Shown piece after piece: positions 18,703 through 27,919 of a stretch of DNA of 64,000 nt. Position 1 is the first letter of the stretch. Each line of letters begins with the position of its first letter. The stretch lies in contig NZ_ARYH01000001.1 of NCBI RefSeq assembly GCF_000685235.1, positions 992,001-1,056,000 of the forward strand. The letters are read 5' to 3'. The notes beneath the pieces were generated by a model. That model was not told the origin of the DNA, made no database searches, and saw only the letters and a program-made list of their open reading frames with translations. Source of the stretch: Hyphomonas adhaerens MHS-3. Its GTDB lineage: Bacteria > Pseudomonadota > Alphaproteobacteria > Caulobacterales > Hyphomonadaceae. The translations under genes and the position numbers were made by a program.

Positions 18703-20454
18703 CTATCGGCTTGATTCTCTCAACGATAGTGCGTCGTCCACAGCCCCCGAAATGAACTCCGCGACGCGGCCGGGCCGCTCATGGAGCATGATCGAGCCAG
18801 CACCCGGCTCGATCGTAAAACGTGCGTCATGCAGACGTTCGGTGACCGCGCGCACATCGTCCGGCCGGGCGATGCGGCATTTCTCCGGCTGCAGCCAATA
18901 TTGCGGACAGCGCACCTCATTGAGATGCTGTCCCCAGTCTGAGTGTTTGGACAATTCGTCGAGATAGAAGGGCGAGCCGTCCTGCTCGCAGGCGTGAAAT
19001 ATTCCCAGCGCGTGCGCTTCCATGGCACCGGGACGGGTCAGGGCCCGCATGTCGGCGTCTGACTGGCTGTAGCGGTCGATCAGGAAATGCTTGGCGCCCC
19101 GTCGCCTGAAACTGCGCAGGCCCAGCGCATTGCTCAGTTTCAGGACCGATGGGGCATACCGCGCCGACATGGCCGCCAGCCGGACGCGCCTGTCCATGCC
19201 GGAATAGTGTTCCTTCGACAGGGGGATTCCGCCATTCACCAGGATAAGCGATGCCGCGCGCGGGCCGAGCGCATTGACGAGGCGCGCCCCATGGCTGGTG
19301 CCAAGTTGTTGCGCGATGACATGCACCTCGCCGCTGGTATGCTGGTCGATCACAGCCAGGGCATCCAGAAGACTTGTTTCCTCGAACGCGGCCTCGGTCT
19401 CCGCCGGACTGGTATAGCCATAGCTCGGCCGGGAAGGGGCCAGGAGCGTGAAATCCCGCTCCGCCAGATGCGCCAGGAATTCGGGCTGGAAGAACGGTCC
19501 CTGGATCAGGGCGTGGAGGAAGACGAGCGTGTGCTTGCCTGTTCCATGCCGGTAAAATGCAACCGTTCGCCCTGCGCGTTGCAGCGTATGCATGTGCTCC
19601 CGCGGCGTGGTCCAGCTCGTCAGCAGGTCATCACCGGACGCCGCGGGGATCTGATGGAGCATGAACGCAATGCCTGCGGACAGCTGAACCAGGTCGGCAA
19701 TGCGGGCGCAGCCGGTCTTCCGCAGGATGCTCTTTGACTGGGCCTTGATCGTTTCGGTCGAACGCCCGCGCGTATCGGCGATCTGTTTCGGGGTCTTGTT
19801 GGAGAGGTAGCCGGCGAGCACCTGCGTTTCAGAGTCTGTCAGGCCGAGGGCAGTGCCCAGCCTGGCCAGCAAATTCTCGGACCAATGGACAAAGGACAGG
19901 GAGATGCGAAGCGCAGCGTCCGGGTCTGCCGGGCGGTGGATCAGGCCAAGACATGTGCTTTCAGCATCTTCGCCGATGTTGCCCAGGAAAATCCTGTCCT
20001 GTTCTGCTGCCCGGTTCAGCGTCTTGTAGATAAGCCCCCGCGTGTCGGGATCCAGCGGCAGCTCTTCCAGAGGTACGGGCAGGTCGCATTTCAGCAACAC
20101 GCCTGCGGCATCATTGCCGCAGACCTGCAGGCTGCCGGGCCTGATCTGCAGGACGGCGTGATACGTATCCTGACTGGCTGATTGCGACTTCTCCAGCGCG
20201 ACGGCCATGTCGAAGATTTCGAGCAGGCGATCAGTATGCGTATCAAGTTCCGATTGAGCGGCCTCATTCTGCAGGACAGACGGGCTGATCTCGCCGGTCT
20301 TTGGGTTCACCGCAAAAAAATCGTGCGCCGTATCCAGGAAGTTTTCAAATGCCGTGTTGTCCAGCGGCACCTGATAAGCGACGCCAAGCAATTCGATATA
20401 GGGGGCTTCTGCCGCTGCGTCTGAAGGGGGCGGTTTCACGATGTCGGAACTCAC
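18703..20454 (-). CDS. LuxR-type HTH regulator fused to an alpha/beta hydrolase
   Basis: 583 residues. Residues 1-195 form a sensor-like region of no recognised family. Residues about 203-262 are a LuxR/GerE helix-turn-helix (LGLTDSETQVLAGYLSNKTP then RGRSTETIKAQSKSILRKTG). From about 297 to the end is an alpha/beta hydrolase: strand HTLVFLHALIQGP, nucleophile elbow GTSHG (Ser 387), candidate acid Asp 532/533, and candidate His 558 in IMLHERPG, so a catalytic triad seems intact. A DNA-binding domain in the middle of the chain with a hydrolase behind it is unusual and suggests a ligand-degrading or ligand-sensing regulator. A strong hairpin lies in its upstream gap. Confidence 0.85.
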   Translation of the reverse strand: MSSDIVKPPPSDAAAEAPYIELLGVAYQVPLDNTAFENFLDTAHDFFAVNPKTGEISPSVLQNEAAQSELDTHTDRLLEIFDMAVALEKSQSASQDTYHAVLQIRPGSLQVCGNDAAGVLLKCDLPVPLEELPLDPDTRGLIYKTLNRAAEQDRIFLGNIGEDAESTCLGLIHRPADPDAALRISLSFVHWSENLLARLGTALGLTDSETQVLAGYLSNKTPKQIADTRGRSTETIKAQSKSILRKTGCARIADLVQLSAGIAFMLHQIPAASGDDLLTSWTTPREHMHTLQRAGRTVAFYRHGTGKHTLVFLHALIQGPFFQPEFLAHLAERDFTLLAPSRPSYGYTSPAETEAAFEETSLLDALAVIDQHTSGEVHVIAQQLGTSHGARLVNALGPRAASLILVNGGIPLSKEHYSGMDRRVRLAAMSARYAPSVLKLSNALGLRSFRRRGAKHFLIDRYSQSDADMRALTRPGAMEAHALGIFHACEQDGSPFYLDELSKHSDWGQHLNEVRCPQYWLQPEKCRIARPDDVRAVTERLHDARFTIEPGAGSIMLHERPGRVAEFISGAVDDALSLRESSR

Positions 20455-20477
20455 TGCCAGTCAACACACAGGAATGG

Positions 20478-20505
20478 CTGGTGCGTCCCGCATGGGACGC
20501 ACCAG
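20478..20505. terminator. Perfect 12-bp hairpin between alcohol dehydrogenase and LuxR-hydrolase genes
   Basis: CTGGTGCGTCCC and GGGACGCACCAG are exact inverted repeats around a GCAT loop. They lie 61 bp downstream of the dehydrogenase stop and 24 bp before the LuxR-hydrolase start, both on the minus strand. No T-tract follows on either strand, so it could be a factor-dependent terminator, a processing site or an operator. Confidence 0.5.
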
Positions 20506-20565
20506 TGTTCGCCAGCATATTCAGGCAGCTTCGTTGCGGCAAGCCGGCAGGTCCCGGCATCCGGG

Positions 20566-21666
20566 TCAGTCAAACATCACAACCTGACGGGCGACGGTGC
20601 CTTTGTTGTCCTTCAGGTTCTGCAAGGCGCCCGTGATGCCATCGAGGCCGATCCGGTCCGAGATCATGTCGTCGAGGTGGAGCTTGCCCTGCCGGTAGAG
20701 TTCCACGAAGCGGGGGAAGTCGATCCGGAACTGGTTCGAGCCCATGATCGCGCCCTGAAGGCGCTTTTCGGTCACCAGCATCTCGATGCCGGGAATCTCG
20801 ATATTCACGCCAGGGGTGATCATGCCGATCAGGGTGGCAACACCGCGCGGGCGCATCATGTGATAGGCCTGCTCGGCGGTTTGCTTCAGGCCCACACATT
20901 CGAAGGCATAGTGCACGCCGCCCTTGGTCAGTTCTTTGACGGCCTCAACGGCATCGACCTTGGACGGATTGACCACGTCGGTCGCCCCGAACCGCACGGC
21001 CAGCTGCAGCTTCTCGTCTGACAGGTCCACCGCGATGATCCGGCTGGCCCCGGCAATCGCCGCGCCATTAATCGCTGAGAGGCCAACCCCGCCGCAGCCG
21101 ACCACGGCGACGGTCGATCCGGGCTCCACCTTGGCGGCATGGAAGACCGAGCCGACGCCCGTGATCACGCCGCAGCCGATCAGGCAGGCGCGGTCCAGCG
21201 GCATGTCCTTGTCGATGGCGCAGAGCGCATTCTCATGCACCAGAATCTGCTCGGCAAAGGAGGAGAGGTTCAGGAACTGGCCGACCTTTTCGCCCTTGAT
21301 CGACAGGCGCGGGGCCTCGCCCATCTGGCGCTGGAACTGGTCCTTGTTGATCGTGTGGCAGACCGACATGTGGCCGGAGAGGCAATACTCGCACGTGCCG
21401 CAGAAAGGGGAGAGGATGGAGATGACATGGTCGCCCGGCTTCACGGCCGAGACCATGGAGCCGACGGCCTCAACAACGCCCGCGCTTTCATGGCCGAGGA
21501 TGACCGGCGTTTCGACCGGGAAATTGGCATCCCAGAAATGCACGTCGGAATGGCAGACTCCGACAGCTTTCAACCGGACAAGGACTTCGCGCGGACCGGG
21601 TTTGTCGATGGTGACCTCTTCAATCGACAGCGGCTTGTTCGGCTCCCGCATCACAGCAGCTTTCAT
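20566..21666 (-). CDS. Zinc-dependent alcohol dehydrogenase (MDR superfamily)
   Basis: 366 residues. Catalytic zinc ligands in GVCHSDVHFW and GHESAGVVEAVG, the structural zinc lobe in FCGTCEYCLSGHMSVC (four Cys), a class III-like IGCGVITGVGSV segment, and the Rossmann motif VVGCGGVGLSAI. Subtype is close to the aryl/long-chain alcohol and S-hydroxymethylglutathione branch; the substrate is not determined. The start has a strong AGGAGG site seven bases upstream on the minus strand. The upstream gap to the next gene is 90 bp. Confidence 0.9.
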   Translation of the reverse strand: MKAAVMREPNKPLSIEEVTIDKPGPREVLVRLKAVGVCHSDVHFWDANFPVETPVILGHESAGVVEAVGSMVSAVKPGDHVISILSPFCGTCEYCLSGHMSVCHTINKDQFQRQMGEAPRLSIKGEKVGQFLNLSSFAEQILVHENALCAIDKDMPLDRACLIGCGVITGVGSVFHAAKVEPGSTVAVVGCGGVGLSAINGAAIAGASRIIAVDLSDEKLQLAVRFGATDVVNPSKVDAVEAVKELTKGGVHYAFECVGLKQTAEQAYHMMRPRGVATLIGMITPGVNIEIPGIEMLVTEKRLQGAIMGSNQFRIDFPRFVELYRQGKLHLDDMISDRIGLDGITGALQNLKDNKGTVARQVVMFD

Positions 21667-21756
21667 GGCATTTCCTCCTGGGATTTTTTTATTTCCGGGG
21701 AAGATGACCGGGAAAACAGGCTTTGGCGAGGCCTTCCGCTAGGTGAGGGCTGGCCG

Positions 21757-22533
21757 CTAGGAGAGCGACGGGCGCGTCAGGGCGCGCCACGGGGCGGTCA
21801 GGGTTGTGCGATCTGAGTCCGGAATCAGGTGTGGCGCGCCAAGCGCAATGGCGGCTTCGATCAGACAGAGGGATGCGGTGAACCAGGGTTCGGCCAGGTG
21901 CATGTCAGGATCCTCTACGTCCGGCCCGTCTGTCGTGTACCAGGCGTTGTCGCCGAAGAGCCGGATCGCCGTGGCGCAAACGCTGTTGAAAATGGCGGAG
22001 AGGCCCCGTCCGACCGGTGAAACCGGGACAGTGCCCCCAGCCCCGATAATGCCTTCCCAATCTTCGAACACGCGTTTGTCGTCGGGCAGGCCGTCCCAGT
22101 TCATCCAGGCCCGGGAGTAGAGCAGACCGGCGTTTGCGGCGCGGTGTTGCGAAAGCGTCTCGGCCTCTTCGCGGGTGAGCTCTATGGCGCGATCCAGGAT
22201 CCAGGCCACAGCCTCTCCGTGCGGCCCGAACAATTCGTGTGGCGGGACCGTCCTCAGGATCCGGACGGCCACCGCCCGCGTATAGTCGCCCTCATGGTTC
22301 TGAGGACGGATGGCATCCAGGACTTCCACTTCCCAGAGCGAGCCTGGCCAGCTGGTGACCAATACGCCGTCCAGCGTCCGGTCGACGACAATCCACGGCG
22401 CGTCGCGGGTTTCGTTGTGAATCTCGTCTCCCGGCGCGGCCCCGGCAAAACGCAGGTCCCGGCGTTCATCGGCAATATAGATGAAGCCGGTCTGCCTTTT
22501 CCGCCGAAGGCCGCGGAACGGGTTTGAGACCAT
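21757..22533 (-). CDS. Uncharacterised cytoplasmic protein next to alkaline phosphatase
   Basis: 258 residues from the ATG at 22533; the frame continues upstream into the end of the alkaline phosphatase gene, so the later start is chosen. I do not recognise a family. The N-terminal half contains a beta-rich part (RQTGFIYIADERRDLRFAG, WIVVDRTLDGVLVTSWPGSL, WEVEVLDAI); the C-terminal half is helical and Trp-rich. There is no signal peptide or membrane helix. It starts 8 bp after the phosphatase stop and is probably co-transcribed. Confidence 0.65.
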   Translation of the reverse strand: MVSNPFRGLRRKRQTGFIYIADERRDLRFAGAAPGDEIHNETRDAPWIVVDRTLDGVLVTSWPGSLWEVEVLDAIRPQNHEGDYTRAVAVRILRTVPPHELFGPHGEAVAWILDRAIELTREEAETLSQHRAANAGLLYSRAWMNWDGLPDDKRVFEDWEGIIGAGGTVPVSPVGRGLSAIFNSVCATAIRLFGDNAWYTTDGPDVEDPDMHLAEPWFTASLCLIEAAIALGAPHLIPDSDRTTLTAPWRALTRPSLS

Positions 22534-22540
22534 GGAAAGC

Positions 22541-24133
22541 CTATTCGCCCTCCGGCCCGGCAACCAGCCCGCTGGCGCGGCCCATGACCTGGAAGATCTC
22601 GTTCTGCTCCATCACGCCGGAGATCAGTTCCGATCCGGGGCCGGAGGCGAAGATGGCGACATCGTCGCCGCCATGGGTCTCCGACCACATCGGGTAGAGC
22701 GACTGCTGGCGGAAATCCTTGTCGGTCGTGTCGACGCCCGTGAGGTCCTTGCGCGTGCAGTCGAAGCCGTCTTCCGTCGCCGTACACGCGCCCGGTCCGT
22801 TCATGTAGCCGAGCGTTGTGTAGGGCATACCGTCGAGCGCCTTGTCGGGTGTCCCGTCCAGCGATGTGGATGACAGGCCCAGGATCGGATTGCCGCGGCG
22901 GGCATAGCCGGAAATCGTCAGGGTGTGGGAGTGGTCTGCTGTGACGATAATCAACGTATCGTCCGAATTAGTCATGTCCAAGGCCGTCTTGATCGCCTGG
23001 TCGAACTGGTCAGCTTCTTCCAGTGCGCGGGCGGCATTGCCGGCATGGTGGGCGTGGTCGATGCGTCCGCCCTCCACCAGCAGCACGTATCCGTCTGGAT
23101 CCTGAGACAGGCGGGTGATGGCCGCGCGCGTCATTTCAGAGATTGACGGTTCGCCGGCCGGATCGTCTGCGCGATCGAGTTCGTATTCCATATGAGACGG
23201 CTCGAACAGGGCCAGAACCTTGTCTTCGCTGGCGAAATCCTGCGCTTCGAACCCCTCGCGGTCAATGATGAGTTTGTGGGCCGGTTTGGCGGTCCAGTCG
23301 GCGAGGAGGTCGCGCTGGTCCTTGCGGTCGCTGGTCTTGCCCGGATATTCGGGATCCTCGGCGCCGCCTGCCAGGAAGGCCGAGCGCCCGCCGCCCATGG
23401 CGACTTCAAATCCGTCCCCAGCCGGCCAGTCGATGAACTGGGTGGCGATATCCTCACACGACCCGGCCGCTGCGCCGCCATGGCCGACATAGGCTTCCCA
23501 GTCGCGGTTTGGGGTCTTGGAATAAGCTGCCCCCGGGGTTGCGTGTGTCAGGCGGGCGGTGGTGACAAGGCCGGTGGCGAGGCCTGCCTGTTCCGCGATC
23601 TCGAAGATGGAGTCGGTCTTGTGGCCCTCAATGCTGGCGCAATTGTCATAGGCGGCATCGCCGGTGATCCCGAGGGTGCGGGAATTGGTTTTCACACCGC
23701 TCATCATGGCCGTGGCGGTGGACGCCGAGTCGGCAATCTGGGCGTCATGGCTGTAGGTCTTGGACAGTGCGGAGTAGGGCAGCTGCTCCATTGTCAGCTT
23801 GTAGGATTCCCCATCGACGCCGCGCTTCTGGCCCGCATAGATGCGGGCGGCTGTCACGGTCGGGATGCTCATGCCGTCGCCGACAAAAAGAATGACATTC
23901 TTCGCCGGGCGCAGTCCGCGCGCGTCAATCTTGGTGTCGATCGCGGCCTGCGCGTTGAGATAGTAGTCGTTGTCGGCCTGCTGCGGCACAGCAGCTTCCC
24001 GCGCCAGCGTGGCCACCGGGGAGGCAATCGGTTCCGACACAGCGGCATCTGCCGTTTCGGTTGCAGCGGGCGCGGCCGCGCATCCTGCGATCACAAGAGC
24101 AATTAAGGGCAGGGCAGTGAGTGTTTTGCGCAT
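22541..24133 (-). CDS. Alkaline phosphatase, exported lipoprotein
   Basis: 530 residues with a lipoprotein signal (MRKTLTALPLIALVIAGC, Cys 18). PhoA family: ILFVGDGMSIPT holds the first metal-binding Asp (86), DSASTATAM holds the nucleophile Ser 136, VEGGRIDHAHHAGN carries the second-metal Asp and His residues, and VTADHSHT the last metal ligands. It releases phosphate from organic monoesters in the periplasm or at the outer membrane. No convincing Pho box was found upstream (see rejected items). Confidence 0.93.
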   Translation of the reverse strand: MRKTLTALPLIALVIAGCAAAPAATETADAAVSEPIASPVATLAREAAVPQQADNDYYLNAQAAIDTKIDARGLRPAKNVILFVGDGMSIPTVTAARIYAGQKRGVDGESYKLTMEQLPYSALSKTYSHDAQIADSASTATAMMSGVKTNSRTLGITGDAAYDNCASIEGHKTDSIFEIAEQAGLATGLVTTARLTHATPGAAYSKTPNRDWEAYVGHGGAAAGSCEDIATQFIDWPAGDGFEVAMGGGRSAFLAGGAEDPEYPGKTSDRKDQRDLLADWTAKPAHKLIIDREGFEAQDFASEDKVLALFEPSHMEYELDRADDPAGEPSISEMTRAAITRLSQDPDGYVLLVEGGRIDHAHHAGNAARALEEADQFDQAIKTALDMTNSDDTLIIVTADHSHTLTISGYARRGNPILGLSSTSLDGTPDKALDGMPYTTLGYMNGPGACTATEDGFDCTRKDLTGVDTTDKDFRQQSLYPMWSETHGGDDVAIFASGPGSELISGVMEQNEIFQVMGRASGLVAGPEGE

Positions 24134-24195
24134 GAGGGCCTCCGAGAAATTCGATTCTACTGCGTCGTAAGGAGTTTGTGTGACGGTTTTCCCTG

Positions 24196-25101
24196 TCAGT
24201 CGACTGCAACACGCGGTTTACGGCCGCGCTGGGCCAGCCAGACGGCAAACAGGATGACGACACCGCCCATTGCCTGCAGACCGGTCAGAGATTCTCCGAA
24301 CAGGCGCCAGGAGACGGCTGCGGCGACAACAGGCTGGACGAGAACAAGCAGGCCCGCGACGGCGGCGGACGTTCTGCCAAGCCCCGTCACGATCAGGGCC
24401 TGACCAGCGATTTGGGAGACCAGCGCCAGGAAGATCGGGACCTTAAAGCCCGCCAGGGATTGGGGCAGGAATGTTTCTCCCGTGGCCAGAACAATGCATC
24501 CGGCGACGATGATTTCCACCAGGGTCAGCCAGAAGATCGCCTCGATCCCGCCGATGGAGCGCCGGGCGATGTTGGAGCAGAGCATGTAGCCACTAACGAG
24601 GAAGGCGGCGGCCACGGCGAAAAGGTCGCCATGAAGATTGCCCTTGCCGTCTGCGCCTCCACCAAGGGACAGGGCGGCGGCCCCCAGAATGGCCAGCGCG
24701 GCCGCCACGAACCAGAAGGCATGCGGGCGTTGCTTCAGGAAGAACCATGCGCCGAAGCCGACGAGAACATTGCCAAGGTTCACGATGAAGGTGGCATTCG
24801 AAACGGTCGTCAGGGTCAGTGCGTGATGCCAGAGCGCTATGTCGAGCGTGAAGAATGTTCCGGCAAGCAGGATGAACCGGTTCGGCAGGCGCGGCGCGCG
24901 CCGCTCGATCACGAAAACCAGCGCCAGCAGCAAGGGCAGGGCGAAGACATACCGCCAGAAGGCAATCGCCTGCGGCCCCAGTTCGTCGAGGCCAAAGCGC
25001 AGGCCAATGGGGGCAAATCCGATTCCGACACCGCCCGCCAGAACCATCAGCGGCCCGGTCCAGGAACGGGGCGTCGGCGGGGCGGCAGGTATGGCTGTCA
25101 T
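24196..25101 (-). CDS. EamA/DMT superfamily transporter
   Basis: 301 residues with about ten hydrophobic helices in two repeated EamA units (about 15-145 and 160-292), as in the drug/metabolite transporter superfamily. Each half ends with the usual GxxLVLxQPV-like segment (ALVSQIAGQALIVTGLGRTS, AGLLVLVQPVVAA). Likely export of an unknown small metabolite across the inner membrane. The start overlaps the gluQ stop by four bases, so it is the second gene of a gluQ-EamA transcript. Confidence 0.85.
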   Translation of the reverse strand: MTAIPAAPPTPRSWTGPLMVLAGGVGIGFAPIGLRFGLDELGPQAIAFWRYVFALPLLLALVFVIERRAPRLPNRFILLAGTFFTLDIALWHHALTLTTVSNATFIVNLGNVLVGFGAWFFLKQRPHAFWFVAAALAILGAAALSLGGGADGKGNLHGDLFAVAAAFLVSGYMLCSNIARRSIGGIEAIFWLTLVEIIVAGCIVLATGETFLPQSLAGFKVPIFLALVSQIAGQALIVTGLGRTSAAVAGLLVLVQPVVAAAVSWRLFGESLTGLQAMGGVVILFAVWLAQRGRKPRVAVD

Positions 25102-25943
25102 GAATTGCCTGTCATCCGGCGAAGGTCGTCCGGCGTCTTGCCTTCATCACGCCATGCGCGCAATCCCCTGTCGCCAGCACGCTTGGACAGTTTCTTGCCG
25201 TCCGGCCCCAGGATCAGCGGATGAAACCGGTAGACCGGCTGGGGCCAGTCCATCAGCGCCTGCAGCAGAGCGTGCACGGCCGTCATTTCCCGGATGTCTT
25301 CGCCGCGAATGACATGGGTCACGCCCTGCAGGGCATCATCATGGCAGCAGGCGAGGTGATAGGAGGCTGGTGTCTCCTTCCGGCCGAGGACGACATCGCC
25401 AAAAGGACGGGGATCTGCCGGCACGGCGCGCGCGGCGCCGGTACTCTCATCCAGGTAGCTCAGCCTTGTATAGCGTGGCCCCAAGGCATCCCTGGCGGCT
25501 GCCAGGGACAAACGCAAGGCATACGCCTCCCCCCGGGCGATGCGGGCGTCTTCTTCGCTGGCGGGCAGGGGGCGTCCGACAAATCCCCCTTCATCCGGCC
25601 GGGCGCCGGCCGGCATGGCCGCGGCGATCTCACGGCGGGTCCGGAAACAGCGATAGACGAGTCCCCGGCGACGCAAATTCTGCAGAACGGCTTCATATTC
25701 GTCGAAATGCTCGGACTGGCGGCGCACCGGCCCGGTCCATTCAAGGCCAAGCCACGTCAGGTCTTCGAGGATCTCCGCCTCGTATTCCGGGCGGCAACGG
25801 GTCTGGTCGATGTCCTCAATCCGCAGCAGGACCTGACCACCAGCGGCTCTGGCGGCGTCCCAGACATGGAAAGCGGAACAGGCGTGGCCAAGGTGCAGGT
25901 ATCCCGTTGGAGACGGCGCAAAACGGGTCACGAAATCCGTCAT
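25098..25943 (-). CDS. gluQ: Glutamyl-Q tRNA(Asp) synthetase
   Basis: 281 residues from the ATG at 25943; the preceding 15 in-frame codons lack conservation marks. Truncated glutamyl-tRNA synthetase catalytic core: FAPSPTGYLHLGHACSAFHVW carries the HIGH motif, and KKLSKRAGD is the KMSKS equivalent. The tRNA anticodon-binding domain is missing, which fits the YadB/GluQ paralogue that attaches glutamate to queuosine at position 34 of tRNA(Asp). The Cys residue in YRCFRTRREI lies in the region of the YadB zinc site. Confidence 0.9.
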   Translation of the reverse strand: MTDFVTRFAPSPTGYLHLGHACSAFHVWDAARAAGGQVLLRIEDIDQTRCRPEYEAEILEDLTWLGLEWTGPVRRQSEHFDEYEAVLQNLRRRGLVYRCFRTRREIAAAMPAGARPDEGGFVGRPLPASEEDARIARGEAYALRLSLAAARDALGPRYTRLSYLDESTGAARAVPADPRPFGDVVLGRKETPASYHLACCHDDALQGVTHVIRGEDIREMTAVHALLQALMDWPQPVYRFHPLILGPDGKKLSKRAGDRGLRAWRDEGKTPDDLRRMTGNS

Positions 25944-26084
25944 TTCGTTCTGTTTGCCTCCCGCTGCCGACCCTGATCCAGACGGCATGCTGTGCGATAG
26001 GCCTCGCCCGCGTCAACAGCGTTTCCCTGTTGCATGGACGCTTCAGGAACCGTATCGCCATGAGGCTTGAGAGGTCCTATTTTC

Positions 26085-27152
26085 ATGCCTGTGACGGACT
26101 GGCTGACAGCGGCGGAAACCTGGGCGGGAGCCCATGTGCGGGAGACCCGGTTTCTCGCAGTGTTGGGCCTTGTTCTGGGCGGTCTGTTTGCTGCCTTTCT
26201 ACTGCTCCTGATGTTTCGTCTGTTTGTGCGGCTGGTCCGCCGCCTCAGCGATGTGGCGGCTGCCCGCGCGCTGCGCAGGGATAAGACGCCCGGCTATCGC
26301 ATCATCCTGGCCCGTCCGGCCGGTGGGAAACGCGGCGCCACGCTGAAATGGCTACAGTCGGCGTTGGCGGATCATCTTTCCTCATTCAATTTCGGTGCGC
26401 CGTTCCGGGTCATGCGGATGAGTGTGCTGAAAGGTGGCCTGGCGCCTGAGACGATTGCGCGGGCGCGCAGGCGGATGGCCGCAGCGGACGCGGACCTGTT
26501 CGTGTGGGGCGAGCGCAACGGGCGAAAAGAGGATGGTCTGGCCCTGCATGGCCTGACGCGCGGAGGTGGCCTAAGCCCGGCAGATGCCCGGTTATTCACC
26601 TTGCGCCTGCCTGGCCGCGACAATGCGCTGGACGGCGAGATGCCAAAAATCGCAGCATTCCTGCTGGCCAAGAAACTGCAACCCGGGCTTGGCAATCCGC
26701 AATCCTTCCGTCCCGAGAAAATCAGCCTGCTCGCTGAAGTGCTGTCTGGCATGCTGGACCATGGTGGTCCCATGCCGGCGGCGCTCCGCAACGAGATCGA
26801 GGGAGATTTCTGCGCATCGGCTGTCCATGTCGCGGAAGCGGCGGGCGACCTTGCCGGGCTGGATCGTGTCATCGCGCTGCGCCGGGAACACCTGACCGAA
26901 GGGGCGGTCCAGGCCAATCCGGAACGGGCGATCCAGGCCCGGATGGATATCGGCAGGGCGCTGCTGGCGCGGGCCGCGAAAAAGTATGAGGCCGAACTGG
27001 TGCGCGAGGCGATCGGCCATCTTTCTCAGGTCGTTGAAGCGCTGAGAACCGATCCGTCCATCATGCGCGCGCAGGCGGCCTCTGATGCCATGTTCAAGGC
27101 GCAGAGCCTGATGGAAACGCGCAAACGCTTTGCGGTGAATTTCGGAACCTAG
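26085..27152 (+). CDS. Membrane-anchored protein of unknown function
   Basis: 355 residues. The ATG at 26085 has an AGAGG site upstream; a TTG at 26067 would add six residues. One N-terminal transmembrane helix (about 23-49, TRFLAVLGLVLGGLFAAFLL) is followed by a basic stretch and a large cytoplasmic domain. That domain has a YRIILARPAGGKRG segment, a DADLFVWGERNGRK strand, and a helical C-terminal part (about 270-350) that resembles TPR-like repeats. I do not recognise a family. Standing alone, convergent with msrA. Confidence 0.65.
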   Translation: MPVTDWLTAAETWAGAHVRETRFLAVLGLVLGGLFAAFLLLLMFRLFVRLVRRLSDVAAARALRRDKTPGYRIILARPAGGKRGATLKWLQSALADHLSSFNFGAPFRVMRMSVLKGGLAPETIARARRRMAAADADLFVWGERNGRKEDGLALHGLTRGGGLSPADARLFTLRLPGRDNALDGEMPKIAAFLLAKKLQPGLGNPQSFRPEKISLLAEVLSGMLDHGGPMPAALRNEIEGDFCASAVHVAEAAGDLAGLDRVIALRREHLTEGAVQANPERAIQARMDIGRALLARAAKKYEAELVREAIGHLSQVVEALRTDPSIMRAQAASDAMFKAQSLMETRKRFAVNFGT

Positions 27153-27163
27153 ACCGGCAAATC

Positions 27164-27814
27164 TCAGACTGAGAGGCCTACCGGGCATGACACGCCAGTC
27201 CCGCCAATCCCGCAATATCCGGCCGGATTCTTGGCGAGATATTGCTGGTGGTAGCTCTCAGCGAAATAGACGTTTTGAAGAGGGGCCACCTCGGTCGTGA
27301 TCTTCCCGGCAAGACCCGCCTCGGCAAGGGAGGTTTCGTAAGCCGCGATCATCCGGCGCGCCGTATCCGCCTGTGCCTCACTGGTCGTGTAGACGGCGGA
27401 ACGGTATTGGGTGCCGACATCGTTGCCCTGGCGCATGCCCTGGGTCGGGTCGTGGCTTTCCAGGAAGAGTTTCATCAGGCCTTCGAAGGTCACCACCACC
27501 GGATCAAAAATGACATCCACAATTTCGGTATGGCCGGTGTGGCCGCTGCAGACTTCCTCATAGGTCGGGTTGGGCGTGTACCCACCCGCATAGCCGACGC
27601 GCGTCAGCCAGACCCCGTCCTGTTCCCAGAACTTGCGCTCGGCGCCCCAGAAGCAGCCAAGACCAAACACGGCCCGCTCGAAGCCTGCCGGAGTATCGGC
27701 CAGCAGGTCCCGGCCATTCACGAAATGCGTGTCGGCGGTCGGAATCGGGTGGTCCCGGCCCCTCAGCGCGGTTTCGGGTGTCGGCATCGCAGCGGGTTTA
27801 CGTGTGAACAGCAT
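27164..27814 (-). CDS. msrA: Peptide-methionine (S)-S-oxide reductase
   Basis: 216 residues from the ATG at 27814 preceded by a GGAGG site; upstream in-frame codons run into tRNA-Ser and are discarded. MsrA signature [11 protein letters not shown] with the catalytic Cys, [18 protein letters not shown], and the C-terminal [10 protein letters not shown] and SCPVG with a resolving Cys. It reduces methionine-S-sulfoxide in proteins. Length and motifs are standard. It is divergent from tRNA-Ser with about 105 bp between. Confidence 0.95.
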   Translation of the reverse strand: MLFTRKPAAMPTPETALRGRDHPIPTADTHFVNGRDLLADTPAGFERAVFGLGCFWGAERKFWEQDGVWLTRVGYAGGYTPNPTYEEVCSGHTGHTEIVDVIFDPVVVTFEGLMKLFLESHDPTQGMRQGNDVGTQYRSAVYTTSEAQADTARRMIAAYETSLAEAGLAGKITTEVAPLQNVYFAESYHQQYLAKNPAGYCGIGGTGVSCPVGLSV

Positions 27815-27875
27815 GGCGGCCTCCTTCAGCTGTTCTTTTATATGGGACCTTGCTGCTGCAACGGCAATCACAGTC

Positions 27876-27904
27876 TTGCGAGGCGCGTCCCCATCAGTTA
27901 GAGC
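27876..27904 (+). promoter_or_regulatory. Candidate promoter of tRNA-Ser
   Basis: TTGCGA (27876-27881) and TAGAGC (27899-27904) with a 17-base spacer, ending 15 bases before the tRNA 5' end. Position fits a short leader. Confidence 0.4.
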
Positions 27905-27919
27905 GTCCGCTGCTGGTTT

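Noticed and set aside
24134-24195. Possible Pho box upstream of alkaline phosphatase
   Set aside because: On the minus strand CTGACAG and CCGTCAC each match the 7-base unit at five positions, but their offset is 13 instead of 11 bases. Too weak to call.
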